A stretch of 64,000 nt of DNA from UBA2767 sp965228625 (lineage in GTDB: Bacteria; Pseudomonadota; Alphaproteobacteria; Rhizobiales; Methyloligellaceae), in contig OZ245829.1 of the NCBI GenBank assembly GCA_965228625.1, positions 3,410,001 to 3,474,000 of the forward strand. The letters run 5' to 3'. The notes under the pieces are model-generated. The model saw only the letters and a program-made list of their open reading frames with translations, did not search any database and was not told the DNA's origin. Both the position numbers and the translations under genes were made by a program. Below are positions 1-8,770 of this stretch, piece after piece (positions within the stretch are counted from its first letter, which is position 1; each line of letters opens with the position of its first letter).

Positions 1-828
<828 letters not shown>

Positions 829-989
829 GAACCCTCATGAGAGATTCCCTCTCATATCGGTTCTCTTCAGAACAATTGTCCGGACGGACATCTGGCGACA
901 GATAGACGTACCGGGCGCAAAACAAGCGGGATTTCCGCCGTCTTCGTTTCTCTTTCTGTATCTTTGAGCGCATGAACGCGTTGAATGTC

Positions 990-1066
<77 letters not shown>

Positions 1067-1132
1067 TCAACGTGTGCTGTCGCGGTGGCAAGAACGGGTC
1101 CCGCCGCCTTCCATGAATTTGGACCAAAGCGA

Positions 1133-1208
1133 GGGGCCATAGCTCAGTTGGGAGAGCGCCTGCTTTGCAAGCAGGAGGTCGTCGGTTCGATCCCGTCTGG
1201 CTCCACCA
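1133..1208 (+). tRNA. tRNA-Ala (TGC anticodon)
   Basis: A 76-nt cloverleaf with encoded CCA. The acceptor GGGGCCA pairs with TGGCTCC, and the anticodon loop reads TTTGCAA. It is the second spacer tRNA, 66 nt after tRNA-Ile and processed from the same precursor. Confidence 0.97.
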
Positions 1209-1586
1209 TTTCCGACCGGGTTTTTCCGATCAGGTGTGTCCGACAAGGCGCCGCTCAAGACAGAGAACAGTTTTTACCGTGGTGACGTGCCGTTCCGGCA
1301 CCGGTCCGCGGCAATCGGGAGCTATCGTTCCCATCATTTACATCGTGAAGAGGGGATTTACCTGAGCCCTTTCCTGACGGTGCTCCAGCCGGGCACCACC
1401 CATCGCTCCAACGTGGGTAGGGGAAGGAAGGCTCGAGGCCTGCCGGAGTTTTCTGGCCGGCGTTGGGCATGCGGACGACCGCTCCGTATTTCGGGTTGAT
1501 CTCGATTATCTGGTCTTATTCATTTTCAATGTTCGCGGGTCAGCTTCTCTCGCTGGCGCGCGCGAATGAGCATTGATAATGAGAGC
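1209..1586 (+). other. tRNA-Ala to 23S internal transcribed spacer
   Basis: This spacer of roughly 380 nt holds no gene I can support. Its last 25 nt form the 5' strand of the 23S precursor processing stem. The rest is transcribed rRNA leader; short reading frames in it look accidental. Confidence 0.8.
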
Positions 1587-2027
1587 AATCAAGTGACTTA
1601 AGAGCATTCAGTGGATGCCTTGGCGCACACAGGCGATGAAGGACGTGGTACGCTGCGAAAAGCCATGGGGAGCTGCGAACAAGCTTTGATCCGTGGATAT
1701 CCGAATGGGGAAACCCGGCCCTTCGGGGTCATGGCACGTTGAATACATAGGCGTGTCAGGCGAACCCGGTGAACTGAAACATCTCAGTAACCGGAGGAAA
1801 GGAAATCAACCGAGACTCCGCTAGTAGTGGCGAGCGAACGCGGACCAGGCCAGTGCCGGTCATTGTCTAACTGGAACCTTCTGGAAAGTTGGGCCGTAGC
1901 GGGTGATAGCCCCGTACAGGTGTTGACAATGAGCGGACTCGAGTAGGGCGGGACACGTGAAATCCTGTCTGAACGTGGGGGGACCACCCTCCAAGCCTAA
2001 GTACTCGTGTGCGACCGATAGTGAACC

Positions 2028-2058
<31 letters not shown>

Positions 2059-2110
2059 GACGAGGGGAGTGAAAGAGACCCTGAAACTGGATGCTTACAA
2101 TCAGTCGGAG

Positions 2111-2401
2111 CCCCGCCTTCAAATCATTCGAGGTGTGCGATGTTTTATGTCTATGTGCTCAAGAGCGAGCACGGTGAATTCTACATCGGTTATACATCTG
2201 ATTTGCGGGCAAGATTGAAGGCTCACAATAACGGTCAGAACAGGTCGACCTCAGGTCGTCTCTGGAATGTCCTTTATTATGAAGCTTATCAGTCAGATAC
2301 CGCGGTGCGAGACTGCGAACGCATCCTCAAAAAGGATGGCCGTTCGAGATACGCGCTGATGGAACGGTTGAAACGCCATATCGAATGATTTGGTGGCGGG
2401 G
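2111..2401 (+). other. 23S rRNA intervening sequence (helix-25 IVS) bounded by inverted repeats
   Basis: In the expected rRNA the stem would read about GAGCCCC, a short loop, then GGGGTGAC. Here the two sides are separated by about 270 nt. Positions 2111-2131 and 2381-2401 are reverse complements over 21 nt with two mismatches, giving a long hairpin that continues the native helix. That is the architecture of 23S intervening sequences, which in other bacteria are cut out by RNase III without religation. No group I or group II intron signatures were recognised. The interior is visibly AT-richer than the rRNA and is almost completely filled by a GIY-YIG gene. Confidence 0.85.
2140..2388 (+). 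CDS. GIY-YIG nuclease-domain protein encoded inside 23S rRNA
   Basis: An 82-residue single-domain GIY-YIG protein of the short UPF0213-like type. The first half-motif is VYV at residues 4-6 and the second is YIG at 15-17, followed by a catalytic-type arginine in DLRAR (21-25), a conserved YYE at 46-48, and the family C-terminus E-x2-LKKDGR at 60-68. No separate DNA-binding domain is present, unlike long homing endonucleases such as I-TevI. Translation evidence is good: GAGGT at 2130-2134 lies 5 nt before ATG, and the frame is open and family-like to the end. The SD overlaps the 5' inverted-repeat arm, and the stop codon (2386-2388) lies in the 3' arm. The family fold is that of a nuclease; whether it cuts DNA to move the insert, cuts RNA, or is domesticated cannot be seen. 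Confidence 0.88.
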   Translation: MFYVYVLKSEHGEFYIGYTSDLRARLKAHNNGQNRSTSGRLWNVLYYEAYQSDTAVRDCERILKKDGRSRYALMERLKRHIE

Positions 2402-2466
2402 TGACGGCGTACCTTTTGTATAATGGGTCAGCGACTTAATTTGCCGAGCAAGCTTAAGCCGATAGG

Positions 2467-2500
<34 letters not shown>

Positions 2501-2899
2501 AACAGTTCGGTGAATTAGACCCGAAACCAGGTGATCTAGCCATGGGCAGGTTGAAGGTGCGGTAACACGCACTGGAGGACCGAACCCACCTATGTTGAAA
2601 AATGGGGGGATGACCTGTGGCTAGGGGTGAAAGGCCAATCAAACCTGGAAATAGCTGGTTCTCCGCGAAATCTATTTAGGTAGAGCGTCGGACGAATACC
2701 CTCGGGGGTAGAGCACTGGATGGGCTAGGGGGGCTCACCGCCTTACCAAACCTAACCAAACTCCGAATACCGAGGAGTACTATCCGGCAGACAGACTGCG
2801 GGTGCTAAGGTCCGTAGTCGAAAGGGAAACAGCCCTAACCGCCAGCTAAGGTCCCTAAGTCATGGCTAAGTGGGAAAGGATGTGGAAATCCCAAAACAA

Positions 2900-2930
<31 letters not shown>

Positions 2931-3602
2931 TAAAGAAAGCGTAACAGCTCACTGGTCTAAACAAGGGTTTCTGCGCCGAAAATGTAACGGGGCTAAAGCC
3001 ATGCACCGAAGCTGCGGGCGTGCTTGCACGCGGTAGCGGAGCGTTCCGTAAGCCTGTGAAGGGCCGCTGTGAGGTGGCCTGGAGGTATCGGAAGTGAGAA
3101 TGCTGACATGAGTAACGATAAAGAGTGTGAGAGACACTCTCGCCGAAAGTCCAAGGGTTCCTGCGTAAAGCTAATCTGCGCAGGGTTAGCCGGCCCCTAA
3201 GGCGAGGCCGAAAGGCGTAGTCGATGGGAACCGGGTTAATATTCCCGGGCCAGTGGGTGGTGACGAATACTGTGAGTTGTCAGTCCTTATCGGATTGGTC
3301 TGGCAGCGAAGGTGTTCCAGGAAATAGCCCCCACATCAGACCGTACCCTAAACCGACACAGGTGGACTGGTAGAGAATACCAAGGCGCTTGAGAGAACCG
3401 CATTGAAGGAACTCGGCAAAATGCACCCGTAACTTCGGGAGAAGGGTGACCTCTCATTGGGCAACCAGTGGGGGGTGGCACAGACCAGGGGGTGGCGACT
3501 GTTTACTAAAAACATAGGGCTCTGCGAAGTCGCAAGACGACGTATAGGGTCTGACGCCTGCCCGGTGCCGGAAGGTTAAGGAGAGGGGTGAGAGCTCTGA
3601 AC

Positions 3603-3694
<92 letters not shown>

Positions 3695-3950
3695 CGACTT
3701 CCCCGCTGTCTCCAATGCGGACTCAGTGAAATTGAACTGCCCGTGAAGATGCGGGCTACCTGCGGTCAGACGGAAAGACCCCGTGAACCTTTACTACAGC
3801 TTCGCACTGGTATTCGTAATGGCATGTGTAGGATAGGCGGGAGGCTTTGAACCGGTGGCGCCAGTCGCCGGGGAGCCAACCTTGAAATACCGCCCTTGTG
3901 ATTATGGATATCTAACCGCGGCCCATGAATCTGGGTCCGGGACCGTGCGT

Positions 3951-3981
<31 letters not shown>

Positions 3982-4123
3982 CAAAGAGTAACGGAGGCGC
4001 GCGAAGGTGGGCTCAAGCTGGTCGGAAATCAGCTGTAGAGTGCAATGGCATAAGCCTGCCTGACTGCGAGGCCGACGGGCCGAGCAGAGACGAAAGTCGG
4101 TCATAGTGATCCGGTGGTCCCGC

Positions 4124-4177
<54 letters not shown>

Positions 4178-4206
4178 GATGCCCAAGAGTCCATATCGAC
4201 GGCATT

Positions 4207-4246
<40 letters not shown>

Positions 4247-4362
4247 GAGCAGGTCCCAAGGGTTTGGCTGTTCGCCAATTAAAGCGGTACGTGAGCTGGG
4301 TTTAGAACGTCGTGAGACAGTTCGGTCCCTATCTGCCGTGGGTGTTGGAGAATTGAGAGGAG

Positions 4363-4394
<32 letters not shown>

Positions 4395-4450
4395 CACCTC
4401 TGGTGGACCTGTTGTCGCGCCAGCGGCACAGCAGGGTAGCTACGTGCGGA

Positions 4451-4486
<36 letters not shown>

Positions 4487-4704
4487 CCCTCGAAACCAGT
4501 TCTCCCTTGAGAGCCGTGGAAGACGACCACGTTGATAGGCCGGGTGTGGAAGCGCAGCAATGCGTGGAGCTTACCGGTACTAATCGCTCGATTGGCTTGC
4601 TTGCTCTCATTAATCAATGCTCATTCCCCGTGGCGCGTCGCCACGGTCACAATGAAACCAGTGAAAATGAATATATGACCAGATAATCGCTTTTGATCTT
4701 CGCT

Positions 4705-4822
4705 TGCCTGGTGATTATAGCGGAGCGCCCCCACCCGATCCCATTCCGAACTCGGTCGTGAAAGGCTCCAGCGCCGATGGTACTGCATCTTACGGTGTGG
4801 GAGAGTAGGTCGTTGCCGGGCA
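4705..4822 (+). rRNA. rrf: 5S ribosomal RNA
   Basis: The sequence starts TGCCTGGTGATTATAGCGGA and ends GTTGCCGGGCA, with the two ends pairing as the 5S terminal helix. The internal CCCGATCCCATTCCGAACTC block is diagnostic. It lies about 100 nt after 23S. No initiator tRNA follows it here, although many alphaproteobacterial operons have one; tRNA-fMet is instead at 16.8 kb. Confidence 0.96.
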
Positions 4823-4930
4823 TGCCAAGATCAAAATCCGTATCGAGATCCAATTCCCCTTTTCATGAGTCCCTCCAGTATCCGGTTTGTTGCGTCAATC
4901 GCGCGTATCAGCACGGCGGGCGCAGGCCGA

Positions 4931-4975
4931 CATGTGTCGCGACATATGTCACGTGATTGACACGAATCTTGTGTC
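4931..4975. promoter_or_regulatory. cluster of overlapping TGTC/GACA palindromes
   Basis: Three inverted repeats sharing TGTC/GACA half-sites lie in 45 bp: TGTCGCGACA (4935-4944), GACATATGTC (4941-4950) and GACAC-N7-GTGTC (4959-4975). A perfect TTGACA hexamer (4957-4962) sits among them, but no convincing -10 follows at the right distance. The patch is about 100 bp upstream of the small membrane-protein gene. It looks like an operator for a dimeric regulator; I do not recognise which one. Confidence 0.4.
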
Positions 4976-5070
4976 TGTCGGCGATTGAACAAGAACCGAC
5001 GTGACGCAAGAGTCTTGAGTCTCAGGTCGACCCGACCGGAAACATCCGGCCAACGGAGCGGAGCACCGCC

Positions 5071-5259
5071 ATGAACCTGTCTGCCCCTTCTTTTCCGATC
5101 TTCCTGATCTCGGTCATCCTGGTCGCCCTGGTCGTGGCGGCGAAGTACTTCGGGATCAACGTGCCCGTGCTTTCGCCGATCGTGAACAAGAGCATGTTCG
5201 AGGTGCTGCTTGTCGGCTACGCCTTGCTGTGCGCGGGCGTCGTGTTCCGGAAGCTCTGA
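5071..5259 (+). CDS. small two-helix membrane protein
   Basis: A 62-residue hydrophobic protein. Residues about 8-24 (FPIFLISVILVALVVAA) and 43-58 (FEVLLVGYALLCAGVVF) look like transmembrane helices joined by a short loop with FGINVPVL. Purine-rich GGAGCGGAG precedes the ATG at a suitable distance. I do not recognise a function. It stands alone between the rRNA operon and the sigma-factor operon, downstream of a palindrome cluster, so it probably has its own regulated promoter. Confidence 0.7.
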   Translation: MNLSAPSFPIFLISVILVALVVAAKYFGINVPVLSPIVNKSMFEVLLVGYALLCAGVVFRKL

Positions 5260-5388
5260 GAACCCCGCCCTGCACCGAAGTTCCCCTTTTCTCGACAGCC
5301 ATGTGCACGCAGTCCTATGATGCGCCGCGGGCCGTGAGCATATTGTCGCGTCCCGAGCGAAAACGCGGGGGATGCGAGGACAATCGAT

Positions 5389-5937
5389 ATGTTTCGAGCC
5401 GCGCGGCGTCATCGCCTCGAAGCCTATCTGAAACGCCTCTACGGCTATGCCTACAGCCTGACCAACGATCCGGTCCGTTCCGAGGACCTTGTCCACGACA
5501 CCGCCGTGAAAGCGCTTGCCGCCCGGCGGGTGCCGCGGGACGAGGCCGCGTATCGGGCTTGGCTGTTCAAGATCCTGCGCAATACCCTGACCGATGAGAC
5601 GCGGCGCGGTCCGCCGCGTGACAGCCAGGTTGAACCATCGGCGATCGATGGCGAACCCGGCTGGAGCCATTGGTCGGAAACGCAGGAGGTGAATGCGGTC
5701 ACGGTGCGGCTCGCATTCTCTGAACTCCCCGGAAATCATCGCGAGATACTCGCGGCCATCGACGTCGCCGGCCTGACCTACGCAGAGGCGGCCGAGCTCT
5801 TTGATATACCAATGGGTACGGTAATGAGCCGCATTTCAAGGGCGCGTTCGGCATTGTATAAGCGCGTTGAAGAGACGAATACGCGCGGCAACATCCGTGT
5901 ATTGCCGCTGCGCAAGCGCAGTGCAACGGGCAGATAG
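5389..5937 (+). CDS. ECF-type RNA polymerase sigma factor
   Basis: A 182-residue group 4 sigma factor. Sigma region 2 spans about residues 5-75, including LTNDPVRSEDLVHDTAVKAL and the AYRAWLFKILRNTLTDETRR segment that contacts the -10. Region 4 spans about 105-160, with FSELPGNHREILAAIDVAGL followed by TYAEAAELFDIPMGTVMSRI, a typical helix-turn-helix. GCGAGGA precedes the ATG. The next gene begins directly after the stop and encodes a membrane-anchored protein with an anti-sigma layout. The sulfite dehydrogenase genes follow on the same strand, which suggests the sigma factor controls a sulfite or redox-stress response. That role is inferred from context. Confidence 0.93.
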   Translation: MFRAARRHRLEAYLKRLYGYAYSLTNDPVRSEDLVHDTAVKALAARRVPRDEAAYRAWLFKILRNTLTDETRRGPPRDSQVEPSAIDGEPGWSHWSETQEVNAVTVRLAFSELPGNHREILAAIDVAGLTYAEAAELFDIPMGTVMSRISRARSALYKRVEETNTRGNIRVLPLRKRSATGR

Positions 5938-6699
5938 ATGATGGACCGTTCCAGAATCCGTCCAGAAACGCTGAATGCCTATGTCGACGGCGAGCTTGAT
6001 CCGGCACAGGCGGCACGGGTCGCGCGCGTCGCCGCCGGCAACTCTTCCGTGGCGGCGCAGATTGCGACGCTCCGTGAGCTCAAGGCGGCTGTTGCGAGCG
6101 CGATACCGGAGAGGGAGATCAAGCTGCCGGGCGGTGGGCCGTCCTTCCGGCGGATCATGTACGCCGCCGCTGCCGTGGTTGCCTTTGTGGTCGGCGGGGC
6201 TGTGTTGCACCTCTCCGCCTTCCGCGAGGACAACGTCACCCGCTGGGCGGAGTTTCTCCAGGAACAGCATGCCGAGTGGACATTTGCCGACGGCAGCCGG
6301 AGCGCTCCGGTCACACCCGCCAGCAGTCCGGCAGGTCTGCTGCCCCTCGATCTGCGTTCCGCGCGCCTAACCTATGTCGGGTTCGAAACGATCGAGTTCG
6401 AAAGGCGCACTGTGCTGCGCGCCGGATATGAAGGCACGCGCGGCTGTCGCGTCAGCCTGTACGTGTTTGACGCGGACGCCGTCCCGGACACAACACGGTT
6501 CGATCCGACGCTTCGCGTGCGCTGGTGGGAGATCGGCCAGCAGGACTTCGTCCTGTTGGCGCGCGGCATGGCCGAGGTGCGGTTCGACGGCCTCGCGCGC
6601 GCCGTGGAAAAGGCGCTGCGTACCGGTTACGAGCTGGATCGCAAGACCCGCCAGCAACTCGCGCATGCGCGCCGGACAAGCCCGCCCTGCCGTGCGTGA
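5938..6699 (+). CDS. membrane-anchored anti-sigma factor
   Basis: A 253-residue protein. The N-terminus LNAYVDGELDPAQAARV resembles the first helices of anti-sigma domains that clamp ECF sigma factors. A single transmembrane segment lies at about 74-94 (YAAAAVVAFVVGGAVLHL), and the C-terminal 150 residues would be periplasmic. No His-x3-Cys-x2-Cys zinc motif is seen, so this is not the zinc-binding ZAS type. The stop of the sigma gene (TAG) abuts this ATG, so the two are translationally linked, as sigma/anti-sigma pairs usually are. A second Met follows the first and could equally be the start. The sensing domain is not one I can name. Confidence 0.82.
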   Translation: MMDRSRIRPETLNAYVDGELDPAQAARVARVAAGNSSVAAQIATLRELKAAVASAIPEREIKLPGGGPSFRRIMYAAAAVVAFVVGGAVLHLSAFREDNVTRWAEFLQEQHAEWTFADGSRSAPVTPASSPAGLLPLDLRSARLTYVGFETIEFERRTVLRAGYEGTRGCRVSLYVFDADAVPDTTRFDPTLRVRWWEIGQQDFVLLARGMAEVRFDGLARAVEKALRTGYELDRKTRQQLAHARRTSPPCRA

Positions 6700-6815
6700 G
6701 GCAAACGCTGCGGCCGGCGCAAATTTCGACGGAATAAATCTCACGCCTTGAGCGTTTCTTCCCACAACCGGCATGCGAATGAGCCACGACATGCCGGAAC
6801 AAAGAGGAGGAACGC

Positions 6816-8111
6816 ATGCTGAAAAAAACGACCGACATCGGTCTGTTCGAGCTCTACCGAAAAAACCCCGAAACGGCTGACAGGCTCCTGTTCGGCCGCG
6901 AAACGAATTCCGACCGCCGCGGATTCCTGAAAGGGGCGGGTCTCGCCACGATGAGCGCGATGGTCGGCGCAACGATCCCGTTTCACCGCAACATGCCGGA
7001 GAGTTTTATCCCGGTCGCGTTTGCTGCAGACGAGACCATTACGGGGAAGGACGGCCTCACCGTGCTGAACGACAGGCCGTTGAATGCGGAGACGCCGCCG
7101 CATCTCCTCGATGACGCCATCACGCCGACCGCGCGTCATTTCATCCGCAACAACGGCATCCCGCCGGAAAACACCGATGCAAAAGGATGGGAGCTGACCA
7201 TCGACGGTCTGGTCGACACGCCGATGAAGCTGAGCATCGACGATCTGAAGAAGAAGTTCGACGTGTTCACAAAGGCGCTGGTTATCGAATGCGGTGGCAA
7301 CGGCCGTGGATTCTTCATTCCGGCGGCGAGGGGCAACCAATGGACCTATGGCGCGGTCGGGTGTGCGGAATGGACCGGCGTGCGCCTTGCCGATGTGCTC
7401 AAAGCCGCCGGCGTCAAGAAGAACGCCGTATATACGGCGCATGAGGGGGCCGACGCGCACCTGTCCGGAACCGAGGGCAAGCTGCCGATTTCGCGTGGCA
7501 TTCCCATGGAGAAGGCGATGGACGAGCACAATCTCATCGCGTTTGCGCAGAACGGCGCCGATATCCATCCCATGAACGGTGCACCGCTTCGGCTGGTCAT
7601 TCCTGGCTGGCCGGGCTCCTGTTCGCAGAAATGGCTGACGCGCGTGTGGCTGCGCGACAAGGTTCACGACGGTCCGAAAATGACCGGGACGTCCTACCGG
7701 GTCCCGAACAGGCCGGTCGCACCCGGCGAGAAGGTCGCAAAGGAAGACTTCGACATCATTCACGCCATGCCGATCAAGTCACTGATCACCCATCCCGCCA
7801 CGGGTCTGAAAACACCGGACAAGGGCATGGAGGTGCGCGGGCATGCATGGGTCGGAGACCGGACGGTCGAGAGCGTCCATGTCTCGATCGATTTTGGTGC
7901 CACCTGGATGGAGGCCAAGTTCGACAAGCCGGACAACGACTTCGCCTGGGTGAACTGGCGTGCCGAGGTCAACTTCCCGCAGAACGGATATTACGAGATC
8001 TGGGCCCGGGCGACCGACTCCGAAGGCGTAAGCCAGCCCCACGCCATTGCCTGGAATCCGAAAGGGTATCTCAACAACTCCCTACACCGTGTCGCGGTCA
8101 CTGTTGGCTGA
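6816..8111 (+). CDS. periplasmic sulfite dehydrogenase, molybdopterin subunit (SorA/SoxC-like)
   Basis: A 431-residue sulfite oxidase-family enzyme, oxidising sulfite to sulfate with a molybdopterin cofactor. A Tat signal lies at residues 32-50 (SDRRGFLKGAG followed by a hydrophobic stretch) after an unusually long hydrophilic lead. The molybdenum ligand is Cys159 in IECGGNGRGFF. The C-terminal third (HAWVGDRTVESVHVSIDFGA) is the Ig-like dimerisation domain. GAGGAGG-like RBS sequence precedes the ATG. The next gene is a small c-type cytochrome, matching the SorAB arrangement. Physiological electron transfer would go to that cytochrome. Confidence 0.9.
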   Translation: MLKKTTDIGLFELYRKNPETADRLLFGRETNSDRRGFLKGAGLATMSAMVGATIPFHRNMPESFIPVAFAADETITGKDGLTVLNDRPLNAETPPHLLDDAITPTARHFIRNNGIPPENTDAKGWELTIDGLVDTPMKLSIDDLKKKFDVFTKALVIECGGNGRGFFIPAARGNQWTYGAVGCAEWTGVRLADVLKAAGVKKNAVYTAHEGADAHLSGTEGKLPISRGIPMEKAMDEHNLIAFAQNGADIHPMNGAPLRLVIPGWPGSCSQKWLTRVWLRDKVHDGPKMTGTSYRVPNRPVAPGEKVAKEDFDIIHAMPIKSLITHPATGLKTPDKGMEVRGHAWVGDRTVESVHVSIDFGATWMEAKFDKPDNDFAWVNWRAEVNFPQNGYYEIWARATDSEGVSQPHAIAWNPKGYLNNSLHRVAVTVG

Positions 8112-8189
8112 CGTGAGAGCCTTGTCGACCAAATCGCACACGCCAATCGAGAAACAGAATTGACTCGGATTTGATCGGAAAGGCTCTGG

Positions 8190-8540
8190 ATGCAATCAAT
8201 TCGTTATCTGGTACTGGCCGGTGCGGCGTTCGCCGTGCTGGCCAGTTCGATGTTGGCCGGCCGCGCGGCGCAGCCGGACGATGAATATCTCGGTCTTCCC
8301 AATGCACCCGGTCGCGAAGAGGTGTTGGTCTATTGCGGCGCCTGCCACTCGCTAAAGCTCGTCGTGCAGCAAGGTCAGACACGCGAAGGCTGGGCCGAGC
8401 TGCTTGTCTGGATGTACGAGGAACAGGAGATGCCCGAACTGGAAGCCGATGACGAGAAGCTGGTGCTCGACTATCTGGCGACATATGTCGGGCCGGACAC
8501 CCATCAGCAGCGTCTCAGGGAGAGCGGCGTCTTGCGCTGA
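8190..8540 (+). CDS. small periplasmic cytochrome c (SorB-like)
   Basis: A 116-residue protein with an N-terminal signal peptide (hydrophobic residues 6-26, cleavage near GRAAQPDD). It has a single haem c attachment motif Cys49-Gly-Ala-Cys52-His53. A methionine around 76-80 (EEQEMPELEADD) could be the second axial ligand. It is 78 bp after the molybdopterin subunit and on the same strand, so it is probably the electron acceptor of sulfite dehydrogenase. Confidence 0.87.
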   Translation: MQSIRYLVLAGAAFAVLASSMLAGRAAQPDDEYLGLPNAPGREEVLVYCGACHSLKLVVQQGQTREGWAELLVWMYEEQEMPELEADDEKLVLDYLATYVGPDTHQQRLRESGVLR

Positions 8541-8770
8541 CCTCTCCGTCGATGGCCGTCTGAATTAAGGCGGCCGCCGGACGGGCCAGGTCTGCGGCTT
8601 GCGAGCCACCACATCAATCTCGCGGATTTGTGTGATCCTTTGACCGGCCTGTGCCTTGTTTGCTTAACCATTTTTGTGACATCAAGCCGTGACAGAATCG
8701 AGGGATTGCGCATAGAGTCATCTGCGATGTGGCTCTGGGCGCCATGGACGCGCGAGTTTGACACGGGACA

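Noticed and set aside
2111..2401. Group I or group II intron in 23S
   Set aside because: No conserved intron core elements were recognised, and the insert is bounded by a simple long inverted repeat extending a native hairpin, which is the form of an intervening sequence.
4831..5739. 302-codon minus-strand frame across the ECF sigma factor
   Set aside because: It is antisense to a clear sigma factor and has no domain of its own.
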